From contig LT608321.1 in assembly GCA_900095835.1 (NCBI GenBank), positions 2,414,765 to 2,478,764 of the forward strand: 64,000 nucleotides of DNA, written 5' to 3'. This document shows positions 1-9,246 of this stretch, in pieces. This DNA is from Ihuprevotella massiliensis (GTDB lineage: Bacteria > Bacteroidota > Bacteroidia > Bacteroidales > Bacteroidaceae). The notes beneath the pieces were generated by a model. That model was not told the origin of the DNA. It worked only from the letters and a program-made list of their open reading frames with translations, and did no database searches. The translations under genes were made by a program, and so were the position numbers. Numbering within the stretch: the first letter of the stretch is position 1; every line of letters begins with the position of its first letter.

Positions 1-920
1 TCATCAGGAGCTAACACTGGAAACGTTGCTAGTCGTCCATCGCTCAAACGAAGCGACAGCAGTTCCTCTTCGGGAAGATAAGTAACACGTCTATCATAAG
101 AGCAATGCACTCCATGACCAAGCCAACCTCTATACTGAGAGTCAGAGTACCAACTTCGCTCCCATGATAAAGGAAGCATCGAAGGAAATCCAAAGTCATT
201 CCCTTCATAAATGACAGAGCCATTGATGAGGTTTACAGGTTCAAACCCCTTTTTACACAGCCAATCACTCAGCTTGTTTGGTCCAAAGAGCTTTCGAAGA
301 GCTTTATTAGACTTCTTCAGTGCTGATGTGCTAGCTTTCTTCCCTGCTTTCTTCATTGCCTTGAGCAATGCAGGAGCAAAGCTCAAGAAAGTACTAAAGC
401 CTACACTTGTGGCTAATCCCATCAATGCTCCTCCCCAATCCGGAACATACGGTCCTCCCAATAAGACGGGCTTGCCCGCTGGGATAGGGAGAGGTAGAGA
501 AAATGCCGTCGGGGCAAAGAGTGTGGGAGTAAACTTAAACTTCTTCTTGGCAATCTTGCCTGAACCTGACAAGGGTAACCCCACATCATTACAGGTCATC
601 GTCATATAGGCCTTTGGGCTTAGCCTTGTCCCTTCGGCAAAGACCGTCTCCGAGGCGAAGAAGTTCATACTCTCATGCCCTATAAGCGGAGCCATCACAA
701 ATGGTCCAATCAAAGGGATATGTTGTAGTGTTGCTAAAACACCGCTCGTATCGGAAACCCCTCGTTTAACTCCATTGATATGCACACTGCTACCGATGAA
801 AGGCAAATAATCAAAAGGATCTATGACCATCCCTATATAAGGATGGAACATATTCCCCGAGGCGGATAGATGTAGGTCTATCCCCAAAACAGGTGTCCAA
901 TGATTATTTACTGGTAGCAT
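1..920 (-). CDS. Rhs-family T6SS effector, N-terminal part (runs off window)
   Basis: An open minus-strand frame starts at the ATG at 918-920 and is still open at base 1, giving about 306 visible residues. The first ~170 residues look like a PAAR-like/Rhs N-terminal domain, with glycine/proline-rich pieces such as IPAGKPVLLGGP. A hydrophobic stretch and a lysine-rich segment follow. Then comes the DUF6531-type entry to an Rhs cage, with PVNLINGSVIYEGNDF followed by LPLSWERSWYSDS. The gene lies last in the vgrG-unknown-rhs order, as expected for a VgrG-loaded effector. The toxin tip is outside the window, so its activity cannot be told. The paralogous fragment at 62752-63062 shares the AGKP/GGP segment. 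Confidence 0.85.
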   Translation of the reverse strand, partial: MLPVNNHWTPVLGIDLHLSASGNMFHPYIGMVIDPFDYLPFIGSSVHINGVKRGVSDTSGVLATLQHIPLIGPFVMAPLIGHESMNFFASETVFAEGTRLSPKAYMTMTCNDVGLPLSGSGKIAKKKFKFTPTLFAPTAFSLPLPIPAGKPVLLGGPYVPDWGGALMGLATSVGFSTFLSFAPALLKAMKKAGKKASTSALKKSNKALRKLFGPNKLSDWLCKKGFEPVNLINGSVIYEGNDFGFPSMLPLSWERSWYSDSQYRGWLGHGVHCSYDRRVTYLPEEELLSLRLSDGRLATFPVLAPD

Positions 921-931
921 AGGCTAACTTT

Positions 932-2287
932 TCAATGAGGGGTATGTTGGGATTCCTGGAAATGCTTCATCGCCTCCTTTGGACTAGCATCCCAATGCAC
1001 ACCATAAAGTTCTATCATTCGTGAGCGGATCGTGTCGCGTTGTTTAGAGTTTAATCCTTGTTCTTTATCAAGGTAAGCACTGACTATAAAAGAGATATTG
1101 ATACTCTTCAGTTCTTCGTCCGAAAAAGCAATCACATAGGAGTAAGCCTCTTTGAGAATGGGAAAGTAGTCTCTCCGTTCTCGCTTTAGAGCAACGACCA
1201 ATGCACTATTGTAGGCGTTCACAGCAAACGCTTTGTGTCCAACTTCTTTGGCTACAGCAACAGCATGCATAAATGAAGAGGTTGCATCGCCTAGATATTT
1301 GCTCATTGCGTAGCACGCTCCCTTATACATATGATATTGTATCAACAAATCAGAGAATTTGAAAGGATCATCTGCGGGACTTTCTACTTGAAGGTTGTCT
1401 AACCCCTTATCAAGTAACTCCTGAGTAAACTTTTCTTCTCCTTTTATTTGCATCATAAAGCCTGCTACAATGAGGTAAGAAGATATCCACATTGCCGTAT
1501 CATTCATTGATTGACATAAGGGAATAAATCTCTGCTCAGCAAGTTGCTTCAGTCGGCCTTTATCCTGTTTTTGTGCAGCTTCTCCTAACTCAAATAACAG
1601 CATTCGATATTGAACTTCAGCATCACTACTTTCTCCTTGCGCTGCAAGTTCTTTATAAGCCTCATTCATTCGTTGATTAGGAAGAAGGAGCATACAGCCC
1701 TTCTTTCCTAAACCTTTCATTATCGGTTCATAGATAGACTCTTTTGATTCTTCCTCTATAAGGAGTATGGAAGCGAAAGTAGGCAAATTCTCTGCAAAAT
1801 CCTGTAATGTCTCTTTGAGGATATCAATGGACTCGATGCGGTCTAGTAGGAGTACTTGAACAAGACGATTTCCTTCAATTCCTTCGAATCGCTTGAAGCT
1901 CGTAAGCATCCGTTGATAGAAGCTCCACAAAGTACTACTGCCTTTCTTAGAACAGAGTTTGAACTCTTCTTGGAATGAAGGAAACTCTGCCCAATTCCAT
2001 TCTGGATGTTCTTGTTGCTCTCTTTGAAAAATATTTATCCATTCGGAGATGATTGCTTTGAGTAGTTGCTCTGTACTATTCAAACTAACTCTAAAGAGTA
2101 GGAATGTATCGTCCGAAAGACCATGTTCAGTAGGTTCTAAAGCTAAAAACCCTTCTATAAGGGGAGCATCTGAGGGCTCATAACGAAGTACAAATACTCG
2201 AACTTGAGGATATGCAGTACTCTGCTTCAACCAAAGTTCCTGAACTCTTTGCACTCGGACAGCTATCGGATTATGTAGATTGTTCAT
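932..2287 (-). CDS. Unknown protein between VgrG and Rhs; possible effector adaptor/chaperone
   Basis: A 451-aa soluble protein with no signal peptide or membrane segment. I do not recognise the family. The second half (from about residue 200) reads as consecutive amphipathic helices, including CQSMNDTAMWISSYLIVAG and YHMYKGACYAMSKYLGDA, suggesting a TPR-like helical repeat. It starts 7 bp after vgrG ends and stops 11 bp before the Rhs gene. In Pseudomonadota this position usually holds an adaptor or chaperone (DUF4123/Tap, EagR, DUF2169) that loads the effector on VgrG, and none of those families is visible here. A loading role is inferred only from position. Confidence 0.75.
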   Translation of the reverse strand: MNNLHNPIAVRVQRVQELWLKQSTAYPQVRVFVLRYEPSDAPLIEGFLALEPTEHGLSDDTFLLFRVSLNSTEQLLKAIISEWINIFQREQQEHPEWNWAEFPSFQEEFKLCSKKGSSTLWSFYQRMLTSFKRFEGIEGNRLVQVLLLDRIESIDILKETLQDFAENLPTFASILLIEEESKESIYEPIMKGLGKKGCMLLLPNQRMNEAYKELAAQGESSDAEVQYRMLLFELGEAAQKQDKGRLKQLAEQRFIPLCQSMNDTAMWISSYLIVAGFMMQIKGEEKFTQELLDKGLDNLQVESPADDPFKFSDLLIQYHMYKGACYAMSKYLGDATSSFMHAVAVAKEVGHKAFAVNAYNSALVVALKRERRDYFPILKEAYSYVIAFSDEELKSINISFIVSAYLDKEQGLNSKQRDTIRSRMIELYGVHWDASPKEAMKHFQESQHTPH

Positions 2288-2294
2288 AGTGCAA

Positions 2295-4061
2295 CTAATT
2301 CAAATTGAGTATAGTTCCCTTGACGTTAGTCATCACACGTCCATCAATTTCTACTGTACTTCCTTCAATCTTTAGAGACGTAGTGCTACTAGTGCCAACC
2401 CCCAAGGAAGGTGCGTCAATACCAACTTGAGTATCACCCAAAACTTGCATAGACGAAGCTCCTGATATTATACTATTCTCTCCTTGAAGACTAAGCTTAG
2501 CCTCACTTGAGATGCTAACCTTCTCCTTACCTTTAATCTCAATTTCTTTGGACTCAAAAGTAATCTTATCTGCTGACTGGATGGTGATTGTATTATCACC
2601 ATTTAGGATGATGGTACTCCCTTTAGGATCTCTCAGTGTGATACTTCCTTTCTTGTCGTCAAGTGCTATGGTCGCACCACTTCTAGTGGTGAGGCTTTTG
2701 ACATTATTGTCCACCCCGCCACCACCTGCGTTCTTACCATTGAAAAGGCTACCTTGCACATAGGGACGGTTGGGGTCATTGTAGTGGAAGCCTATCATAA
2801 CTTGGTCACCCTTTTCAGGAATGAAGACAAAACCACGGTTGGAGGAAACCTTGCCGCTACTACCTGCATCGGGTGTCAGTACACGTATCCACGAAGTCTT
2901 CATTCCTTTGACCTGCCAGTTCATTCGCACCTCGACACGACCATGCCCTTGTGGATCTTCGTTGCTGATGACTGTTGCCATCTGAGGCTCTGCCACAGGA
3001 AGTGCAACGCCAGCCGTTGGTAGCGTATAAACAGAGGCTGGGATAGCTCTAAAGGAGGCTCGGTAGCGCCCTGGCTCATCCGCATAGTGTACTATCTCGG
3101 TGATGAAGTAGCTACCGAGGATTTCGTCCTTAAATTGATTGCCCTTGACCTGAACGCTACTCTTGATGGTGACTACGTTACCTACCATCAGTCCGAGGTA
3201 ATCGGTGTCGGCTGTGATGCTATGCGAGTAGGCGGCATCGGCTTGTTGCTTCTTCTCCATATACTGCTGTAGCTCGTAATCGCTACCAACACGGATGTCA
3301 GAGTACTGATTACCAGGCGTGGAGAAGACCTTGATGGATTGTTCAAAGGCTTGATAGCCAAGTGGACCAAAGCCTTTAGGGGTATTTGGACTCTCGGCTC
3401 TAAAGGTTTGATCGTTTTCCGAGCGATGGGCATAGCTCGAAGAAGCCTTTGCCGAGGCTTGTATGCCTATATTTAAGTGGTCAAGATCTTGCTGATAGAT
3501 GAGCGTAATATCCTTAGGAAGCACAGGCTTACCAAAGACGAGCTCCTCTCCGTTGAAGTAGAACCACTCGTAATGTTGTTGTGCTAGACGCTGTAAGAAG
3601 CGGAAGTTGCTCTCTCCATACTGGCACTCATATTCAAGAGGTTTGGTACGATCGGGGCTGATTTTAGCTGCAACCTTAGCTTCGCTCGTTAGCTCTGAGA
3701 CGATATCCTTGAGCGTAGACTTATTCCACGAGGCAAAATGAGGTTCTGTTTCCAGAAGATAGGTGTAGGAATAGCCCGAGACATTAAGGAAAGTCGCTCC
3801 GGTGTCTTTGTAGAGACTGACTTTGGTGATGATGCCTCGGAAAGTACGCTCACCAAAGATAATTCCAGTGAGCTGACCGAGCCATTGGGTGGTCTTATCC
3901 AAGGTGTATGCCCCAGCAGACTCTCCAACCTCATAGTCCAAGAGAATCTGAAAGCGGTGATGCTCATTGATACGCTGTTCAAGACGCAAGGACTTGAATG
4001 AATGCAGGGGATTACCTGCTATCACCACTTTAATGATGGGTTCAGGAAGATTTTCGTGCAT
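2295..4061 (-). CDS. vgrG: T6SS spike protein VgrG (TssI)
   Basis: This 588-aa protein forms the trimeric spike tip of the T6SS tube and carries effectors. The first ~350 residues match the phage gpD/gp44-like base (RFQILLDYEVGE, YGESNFRFLQRLAQQHYEWF). An OB-fold region follows (QGHGRVEVRMNW, GFVFIPEKGDQVMIGFHYND). The C-terminal needle alternates short beta strands with K/E (about residues 470-588), with no extra effector domain. Length is typical of Bacteroidota VgrG. It lies ~100 bp downstream of hcp, with a stem-loop between them. The next two genes are presumably its cargo module. Confidence 0.95.
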   Translation of the reverse strand: MHENLPEPIIKVVIAGNPLHSFKSLRLEQRINEHHRFQILLDYEVGESAGAYTLDKTTQWLGQLTGIIFGERTFRGIITKVSLYKDTGATFLNVSGYSYTYLLETEPHFASWNKSTLKDIVSELTSEAKVAAKISPDRTKPLEYECQYGESNFRFLQRLAQQHYEWFYFNGEELVFGKPVLPKDITLIYQQDLDHLNIGIQASAKASSSYAHRSENDQTFRAESPNTPKGFGPLGYQAFEQSIKVFSTPGNQYSDIRVGSDYELQQYMEKKQQADAAYSHSITADTDYLGLMVGNVVTIKSSVQVKGNQFKDEILGSYFITEIVHYADEPGRYRASFRAIPASVYTLPTAGVALPVAEPQMATVISNEDPQGHGRVEVRMNWQVKGMKTSWIRVLTPDAGSSGKVSSNRGFVFIPEKGDQVMIGFHYNDPNRPYVQGSLFNGKNAGGGGVDNNVKSLTTRSGATIALDDKKGSITLRDPKGSTIILNGDNTITIQSADKITFESKEIEIKGKEKVSISSEAKLSLQGENSIISGASSMQVLGDTQVGIDAPSLGVGTSSTTSLKIEGSTVEIDGRVMTNVKGTILNLN

Positions 4062-4102
4062 AAACCTTTTGTGTAGTTGAGCGTATTTAGATTTTTTTGC
4101 TG

Positions 4103-4140
4103 CCGTTAGGAAGACAAGAACAAACTTATCTCCCTAACGG
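4103..4140 (-). other. Stem-loop between hcp and vgrG
   Basis: The arms CCGTTAGG (4103-4110) and CCTAACGG (4133-4140) pair perfectly over 8 bp with a 22-nt loop, and partial pairing extends outward. In the minus-strand mRNA the hairpin is followed by an A-run, not a U-run, so it does not look like an intrinsic terminator. A role in mRNA processing or 3' protection of the highly expressed hcp message is possible but only inferred. Confidence 0.5.
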
Positions 4141-4158
4141 TGGCATAGGAGAAATGGC

Positions 4159-4557
4159 TTAAGCTTTTGGCCAGCGGTTGTCGTGTTCGGCAGCACCCAA
4201 TGTGATGTTCTCAGCCGAGAAGGTCAGAGTGATGGTCATAGGCACGTCATTGTTCACGTCCAATGTTTCCTTGTAGTGAACGATGTAGGCGTTTTTGAAC
4301 TCCACCTCCTTCATCTTGGCATCTTCATCAGTCTTCTTGTAGACGATCTTGCCTTCGATGGGCTTGAACTGGCTGTTGAGCATCGCCTCAATCGTTGAGG
4401 TGTCTTCTGTAGACTCAATGGTGACAACGACACGCCCTCCAGTGATGCTGGAAGAGGGCTTACCCTTACTGTCGGTTGAGCGAGCAAACTCAACATTGGA
4501 ATAGAGGACATCGAACTCTTTGCCCCCAAGCTCTAGTGATGCACGGAATGATCCCAT
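4159..4557 (-). CDS. tssD: T6SS tube protein TssD (Hcp)
   Basis: The 132-aa subunit of the inner tube that is expelled by sheath contraction. The sequence starts MGSFRASLELGGKEFDVLY and contains SSSITGGRVVVTIEST and a C-terminal TITLTFSAENITLG, which is the Bacteroidota TssD pattern (all-beta Hcp barrel). Length is normal. Upstream is a ~280-bp gene-free stretch with a strong predicted promoter at 4751-4782, so hcp is probably expressed separately from, and more highly than, the upstream structural operon. Confidence 0.95.
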   Translation of the reverse strand: MGSFRASLELGGKEFDVLYSNVEFARSTDSKGKPSSSITGGRVVVTIESTEDTSTIEAMLNSQFKPIEGKIVYKKTDEDAKMKEVEFKNAYIVHYKETLDVNNDVPMTITLTFSAENITLGAAEHDNRWPKA

Positions 4558-4750
4558 ACTGAACTTTATTTAATAGTTAATACTAATATCGACAAGAGGC
4601 TCGCTCTGCTATAGGGATGATCCTTAAAAGCAAAAAGAGACCTCCAGACCAATATATGTGTCTGAAAATCTCCGCTCATTAGCATCAGCTCTGTAAAGAC
4701 CTATCGGCTAAGGGAAGAGGAGAAAAACAAACCTTGGTCTTATCTATGAA

Positions 4751-4782
4751 CAAAGGTAGGTACTTATTCTCACTCTACCAAA
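4751..4782 (-). promoter_or_regulatory. Bacteroidota-type promoter for hcp
   Basis: On the minus strand the -33 element TTTG (4779-4782) is followed after 20 nt by TACCTTTG (4751-4758), an exact match to the TTTG/TAnnTTTG consensus of Bacteroidota primary-sigma promoters. Transcription would begin near 4744 and leave a ~185-nt leader before the hcp start at 4557. Confidence 0.75.
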
Positions 4783-4835
4783 TATTTAGCCCGATATTTC
4801 ACGCCTTATCCCGAAAAAAGAACAAACGTCTCCTT

Positions 4836-5450
4836 TTAGGGCTTATCTTTCTTACGTTCAGTACGCATCTGACTGTAATAGAGAAGTCCACTGATAACTA
4901 ACAAAAGCACCCAAGTAAGTGCCAAAAGGTAGCCCTGTAACACTTGTCTCTCTTGTACTTGGGTTAGGCTTTCTTGTATGGACTCCAAACTTACCGCATG
5001 AGAAAAAGATGCTGTCTCCAAAGAGAGTGCAGAAGAACATATCTCCCAACATAATCCACCAAGAACAACCCCCATGAGGAAGACTGCAAGAGCTTGGAGA
5101 ATGTGATAAGACCTAACAGAAAACTTCGTATCTAGTTTCTCTTGATGTGACTTCTCTACGTCATCGTATTTTGTCCCTTGATCAAGTATTCTCACTTTCT
5201 GTGCTTCCTGTTCTCGCTCTTTAAGTCGTATCTGCTCCTCCTTACTGAGCTGATATTTCCCGAGATAGAGCTTCACTCGTTGTTCTTCAACAAGCTCGGT
5301 AAGCATGGTCGTCACTTCTCTTTCACTTACTTCTGCAAAGGGGAGTGACCAGTAAACCTCACTGGCATTGATCCACAGCGGATGCTCTAAACTCTTTGCA
5401 TAGAGGACGGCAAGAATAGCCTCCTCTAGGGTTCTCTTTGTGATACGCAT
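4836..5450 (-). CDS. T6SS-associated membrane protein, unknown
   Basis: A 204-aa protein if started at the ATG at 5450, 4 nt after the tssR stop; an upstream in-frame ATG at 5498 would overlap tssR by 44 bp. The N-terminal ~90 residues are charged and helical (NASEVYWSLPFAEVSEREV), possibly winged-helix-like. Two membrane segments follow, LQALAVFLMGVVLGGLCW and YLLALTWVLLLVISGLLYY, joined by a short extracytoplasmic loop, and the tail is basic. I do not recognise the family. As the last gene of the tssE-to-tssR run it may be an accessory subunit of the envelope complex. Confidence 0.75.
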   Translation of the reverse strand: MRITKRTLEEAILAVLYAKSLEHPLWINASEVYWSLPFAEVSEREVTTMLTELVEEQRVKLYLGKYQLSKEEQIRLKEREQEAQKVRILDQGTKYDDVEKSHQEKLDTKFSVRSYHILQALAVFLMGVVLGGLCWEICSSALSLETASFSHAVSLESIQESLTQVQERQVLQGYLLALTWVLLLVISGLLYYSQMRTERKKDKP

Positions 5451-5454
5451 GAGG

Positions 5455-7851
5455 CTAAGGGAGGAGTATTTGAGGGATGAAATAATAGTTTGCTCCACCT
5501 TGATGAACTATTTCTAGCTTTCCATCTCGATAGGTAGCCTCTAGGTCTTTACGCTTAGCGAGCAGCTTGTGGTAGCCAGCATTCAGCTCTGATAGCTGGG
5601 GTATCTTAAGGCAAAGTTCCCTAGGTTCAAGCGTGAAGAAAAGCTCCTTGGATGGGCGTACTCCTGTGCAGAGTTCAAAGAGATGAGAAAGCTTGTAGTG
5701 CTTCGGGAGCAATTGCTGAGCGAGGGCTTGCTTAAGGCGGTGGGCTTCCTCCTTATAAATACGCCTTAAATAAGACAGTTCTTCTTTCCTGAGACTATCG
5801 GTAAACTCAGGCAGCAGACGCTCGTAGTTCTGCAGCAAGCTTTGCACTTCCTCCTCCTTTAGGAGGTAGCCACTTTGCAGGTTTTTGCTTACAGAGTCGG
5901 ACAGCCAAAGCGACGTATAGTAGGTGTCGCTTGCTGCATTACGATCGATTCCACTTAGTGGTGTCTTCATAAGGCTATCTCTTGCGTGTAGCTTCGCAAG
6001 CACAGGATTAGGCTTACTTCTTAAGATACCTAGTTTGGTCTCATACTTGCCGAGACTCTCTAGGAGAAGTTTGCTCCTAGCATCAAACTGACGCTGTAGG
6101 GTATCCAAGCAGATCTCTACCGGTCTTCCCGAGAGTATACTTCCTGCGCTGGGATAAGCGATACCTCCCATGACCAAACTACTTTCAGGGGCATCAAGAA
6201 GATAGACCTTTTCCTCACTTCCATAGTCGCCAAAGAGGTAGGGGCGTTTCAAACCTGCATCGACTAAGTAGCCCGATACATATTTATCATAGGCTATAAT
6301 GTAGCTATTGAGTAGCTCCTTAGCATTGAGCAAGAAATCCTGCCCATCATCACTTGCTTCTCCGCTAGTTTGTAAAAAGACAGGAATGATGGATCGTCGT
6401 GCCAATCCTTGGATTTGCTGATTGCTCAAGTTCAGCGCTTGCTTACTTCCAAAGATAAAGAGTAGGTTGCCTGCAAAATTATCATTGGGGATAGCCTTCA
6501 TCAGCTCATCCATCGCAGCGGAAAATCCTCCTGTGCAAGTCTGTACCTTTGCTCCTTTCCCCGAGAGCAAAAAGTCTAGCCAAGAGGCCATATCTGTGCT
6601 TGGCGCAAGATGCCTAATACCTTGCGAACCGATAATGCTTGCTGAGAAGAGACACTGCTTATATTTGGGGGCTATGAGGGCAAGTCGCTGAAAAGAACTG
6701 AGCAAAGGGCGAAGACGTGACCAGTCGCTCTCGAAGAAGACCACATGGCAGGAGAAACGTTGACTTCCTCTTCGTATCCGTGCTACATCTTGCATGCTAA
6801 TCTCTCCTCCCTCGATGTTGAGGAAGCAATTGGAGGCTTTGTCCCATACCGAAAGAGGAAAGACAAGATCAGAAAAACCTTCGCTTAGTTGCAGTATACC
6901 TTGAAGGCTATCGGTAACAAGCTTATCCCGACACCCTCTATCTCGTAAGAATATCGTATTGGTATTGAGATTCTCTTGCTTGATGGTTAAAGTGTCTAGT
7001 TGGTCAGCATATAAAGCAGATACTCCTTCTACACCTATCAAACTAAGGTTATCCCCTTCTTGAAAGCGATAGACTACTCCTTGTCCCACCTCGGCAAGCA
7101 TACCAGAGGGAATCCAGCCTAAGACCTTGCGCTTGCTATCCTGCAAGCTAGAGCAGTCACTGATAAGAATACTCTTTCCTGATGCATCCTGCTTATAGGC
7201 ATAGACCAGCTGTCCTATCGTGAGCGCAGTCTTCTTTTGACGCTCTTTGAGGTAGGGGTCACTATAGACTTGCAAGCTATCTCCCCTTAGATAAGATTTC
7301 AGCTCATAGAGCTGTGCAAGTTTACTGATGCCTACAGCATAGCGCAACGGACGAAGCGTTTCGGGGCTGACATAGCTATGGTTATAGACCAGTAAGTTTT
7401 TCTTGCTTACCCAACCTAGATAGTTAACTTCTTTGATATCTTTGAAATGCTTCTTACTCCCATAGAGGAAGCTCCATAGACCACTAGGTTTACCTATGAT
7501 CTTAGCATTTGCCTCAACAAGCTCCGAATAGCCTCTCTTCTCACGAAGAACGAAGCAAGCGGAACCTAGAGGAGGTTCACTGAGGACTAGCCCTCCAAAA
7601 GCATGTTCATAGCCCTTAACACCCGATTGAGCGATATAGACAACTTTAGGAGAAGAACTTCTCTTGGGTAAGTGATATACCACGCGCCCTGAAACATAGT
7701 TATAGCGTTCTCTCCCCTGTAACTTAATAGAGCTATAGGTACTAACTTGCCCCTTCCCGACCTGGCTGAAACAAAGGAGCAGTAGAATGAGGAAGGAGAT
7801 ATAAGCTCGTCGCGTGGAGCATAGGGAAAATAGAGATGTGGCTGTATTCAT
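5455..7851 (-). CDS. tssR: T6SSiii membrane-complex protein TssR
   Basis: A 798-aa exported protein with an N-terminal signal segment (FLILLLLCFSQVGKGQ, cleavage near residue 35). A vWA-like region lies at about residues 360-500 (VVFFESDWSRLRPLL, LLFIFGSKQALN), and the C-terminal ~170 residues are helical. Size, signal peptide and position after the PKD protein fit TssR, the largest periplasmic component of the TssNQOPR membrane complex that replaces TssJLM in Bacteroidota. Its start overlaps the tssP stop by 4 bp (ATGA), indicating translational coupling. Family assignment comes from size, architecture and synteny rather than a clear catalytic motif. Confidence 0.85.
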   Translation of the reverse strand: MNTATSLFSLCSTRRAYISFLILLLLCFSQVGKGQVSTYSSIKLQGRERYNYVSGRVVYHLPKRSSSPKVVYIAQSGVKGYEHAFGGLVLSEPPLGSACFVLREKRGYSELVEANAKIIGKPSGLWSFLYGSKKHFKDIKEVNYLGWVSKKNLLVYNHSYVSPETLRPLRYAVGISKLAQLYELKSYLRGDSLQVYSDPYLKERQKKTALTIGQLVYAYKQDASGKSILISDCSSLQDSKRKVLGWIPSGMLAEVGQGVVYRFQEGDNLSLIGVEGVSALYADQLDTLTIKQENLNTNTIFLRDRGCRDKLVTDSLQGILQLSEGFSDLVFPLSVWDKASNCFLNIEGGEISMQDVARIRRGSQRFSCHVVFFESDWSRLRPLLSSFQRLALIAPKYKQCLFSASIIGSQGIRHLAPSTDMASWLDFLLSGKGAKVQTCTGGFSAAMDELMKAIPNDNFAGNLLFIFGSKQALNLSNQQIQGLARRSIIPVFLQTSGEASDDGQDFLLNAKELLNSYIIAYDKYVSGYLVDAGLKRPYLFGDYGSEEKVYLLDAPESSLVMGGIAYPSAGSILSGRPVEICLDTLQRQFDARSKLLLESLGKYETKLGILRSKPNPVLAKLHARDSLMKTPLSGIDRNAASDTYYTSLWLSDSVSKNLQSGYLLKEEEVQSLLQNYERLLPEFTDSLRKEELSYLRRIYKEEAHRLKQALAQQLLPKHYKLSHLFELCTGVRPSKELFFTLEPRELCLKIPQLSELNAGYHKLLAKRKDLEATYRDGKLEIVHQGGANYYFIPQILLP

Positions 7852-8789
7852 TGCTCTGCCGTTGTTTGAGTGACCTGCAAAGTAGTTACACAGTGAAGCT
7901 GGTCTAGCTTAACTCCAGTAATTTGCACTCTTCGCTTAGGGCTACTTTCTAAGAAGTGGAGTCCTTGACAATAGCCGAGGAAGTCGTTGTACTTATCGCC
8001 ATTTACAACTACCGCAACTTCACCAGCTGGCGTACAGAAGTAAGTGGAGCGAATATAGTTCACCTGCTCTCTATAGCGAGGTTTATCACGCACTGAAGTA
8101 TTGGCGATAATTTGCAGACGACGACGGATGTCCTCCTCAGCAAGACTCAAAGAGTCCACAGCTATAACTTCTTCCACCTTCTCAAATCGAGGAAGGATTT
8201 TAATCTTATGTTCTATAGGATACTTGGTGGTATTGGTGCTTAGACGGATAGTATAGTTGCCTGGCTTTTCGTAGGTATAGTTCACTTGTCGCTCGTAAGC
8301 ATCTACCCCTCCCGTCTCGCCAAACTCCCAAAACCAAGTATCTGCGCCTTGCCCCACTGCCGAGAAAGTGAGTTCTTCATCTTGGTAGGCTTCACTCACT
8401 CCACTGATACGTGGCACGGAATCAATGGCTGTTATCTCTCCTGCTTTTACCACTTGAATGTAGCGACTAGAGAGCAAACGTCCATCCAAACGCAGGGTCA
8501 CAAGGTACTTACCTGCTTCCTTATATTGATAATGCGCTATGGGGTTACTATGCAGTGTGTCACCATTGCCCAACTCCCAGAGAAGGTCTTTGCCTCGAAC
8601 AAGACTACTATCACTAACGACAAAGGCGAGTTCTTCTCCTACCTCGTAGTGGAAGTTACTATTCTCATCACGAATACCAAAGTCTACACTTCCCTTTACG
8701 GAGCGAGAGGGAAGCCACAAGAGTACGGCTATTCCTGTAAGTACAAGAATAGCCAGTACTAAGGCTATTATCTTTTGTCTTTCGGTCAT
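7848..8789 (-). CDS. tssP: T6SSiii membrane-complex protein with PKD domains (TssP)
   Basis: The chosen start is ATG at 8789, 4 nt after the previous stop, giving 313 aa; an ATG at 8819 would add ten residues and overlap the upstream gene. One membrane segment near the N-terminus (IIALVLAILVLTGIAVLLWL) is followed by two PKD-type beta domains, seen in LLWELGNGDTLHSNPIAHYQY and then TWFWEFGETGGVDAYE with a later YTYEKPGNYTIRLST. A short alpha/beta domain ends it. A single-pass PKD protein just upstream of tssR is the TssP position in T6SSiii loci. The periplasmic domain probably contacts TssR; that is known of the complex, not seen here. Confidence 0.8.
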   Translation of the reverse strand: MTERQKIIALVLAILVLTGIAVLLWLPSRSVKGSVDFGIRDENSNFHYEVGEELAFVVSDSSLVRGKDLLWELGNGDTLHSNPIAHYQYKEAGKYLVTLRLDGRLLSSRYIQVVKAGEITAIDSVPRISGVSEAYQDEELTFSAVGQGADTWFWEFGETGGVDAYERQVNYTYEKPGNYTIRLSTNTTKYPIEHKIKILPRFEKVEEVIAVDSLSLAEEDIRRRLQIIANTSVRDKPRYREQVNYIRSTYFCTPAGEVAVVVNGDKYNDFLGYCQGLHFLESSPKRRVQITGVKLDQLHCVTTLQVTQTTAEQ

Positions 8790-8793
8790 AGGA

Positions 8794-9246
8794 TTATAGG
8801 TTGGCTTTGCAATCCTCAAGATTGGTCTTAATCATCTGATTGCCAGCCTTAGTGTTAGAGGTCTCTTCCTTAATATCAAAATAACTACGGATAGCACGAA
8901 AGGCTTGAATACCGAAGAGGTACTTCGAGGTGTTGTCGTGCTGACGATAGCTATCTTGTAGCGTGCTAATCTCGCTTTTGACTTCATCGAGGCGTTGTAC
9001 CTGCTGGATGTCAAAGTTAAGGGAGTCAATCTCACCTTTAAGTTTGCTCAACTGTCCTGCGCTCGTTTCTTGCTCTTTGAAGATTTGATTGGCTTCATGG
9101 ATACTCTGTATCAGACGCTCACTCTCGACTACTGGGACATGTAGCACGTACTTACTCAGGAGCGTAACCAAGCTTACCGAGCAAAAGAAGAGCAGTAGCC
9201 CAAAGCGCACATGCGTCCATAGACGCTCATCTCTAGTTTTTTCCAT
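8794..9246 (-). CDS. T6SSiii membrane-complex subunit, TssO/TssQ type (second)
   Basis: A 150-aa single-pass protein. A charged N-terminal tail and one membrane helix (FGLLLFFCSVSLVTLLSKYV, about 15-34) are followed by a periplasmic coiled coil (LSKLKGEIDSLNFDIQQVQR) and a conserved-looking end (LFGIQAFRAIRSYFDIKEE, then NLEDCKANL). Its layout resembles the gene just upstream, so the two are probably a TssO/TssQ pair. Which is which I cannot decide by eye, so no symbol is given. It overlaps its upstream neighbour by 14 bp. Confidence 0.8.
   Translation of the reverse strand: MEKTRDERLWTHVRFGLLLFFCSVSLVTLLSKYVLHVPVVESERLIQSIHEANQIFKEQETSAGQLSKLKGEIDSLNFDIQQVQRLDEVKSEISTLQDSYRQHDNTSKYLFGIQAFRAIRSYFDIKEETSNTKAGNQMIKTNLEDCKANL

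Noticed and set aside
211-609. Plus-strand frame of 132 codons
   Set aside because: It is antisense to a clear Rhs N-terminal domain on the minus strand and has no motif or neighbour support.
4103-4140. Stem-loop as a terminator of hcp
   Set aside because: No U-run follows on the minus strand; an A-run does, so it is listed only as a stem-loop.
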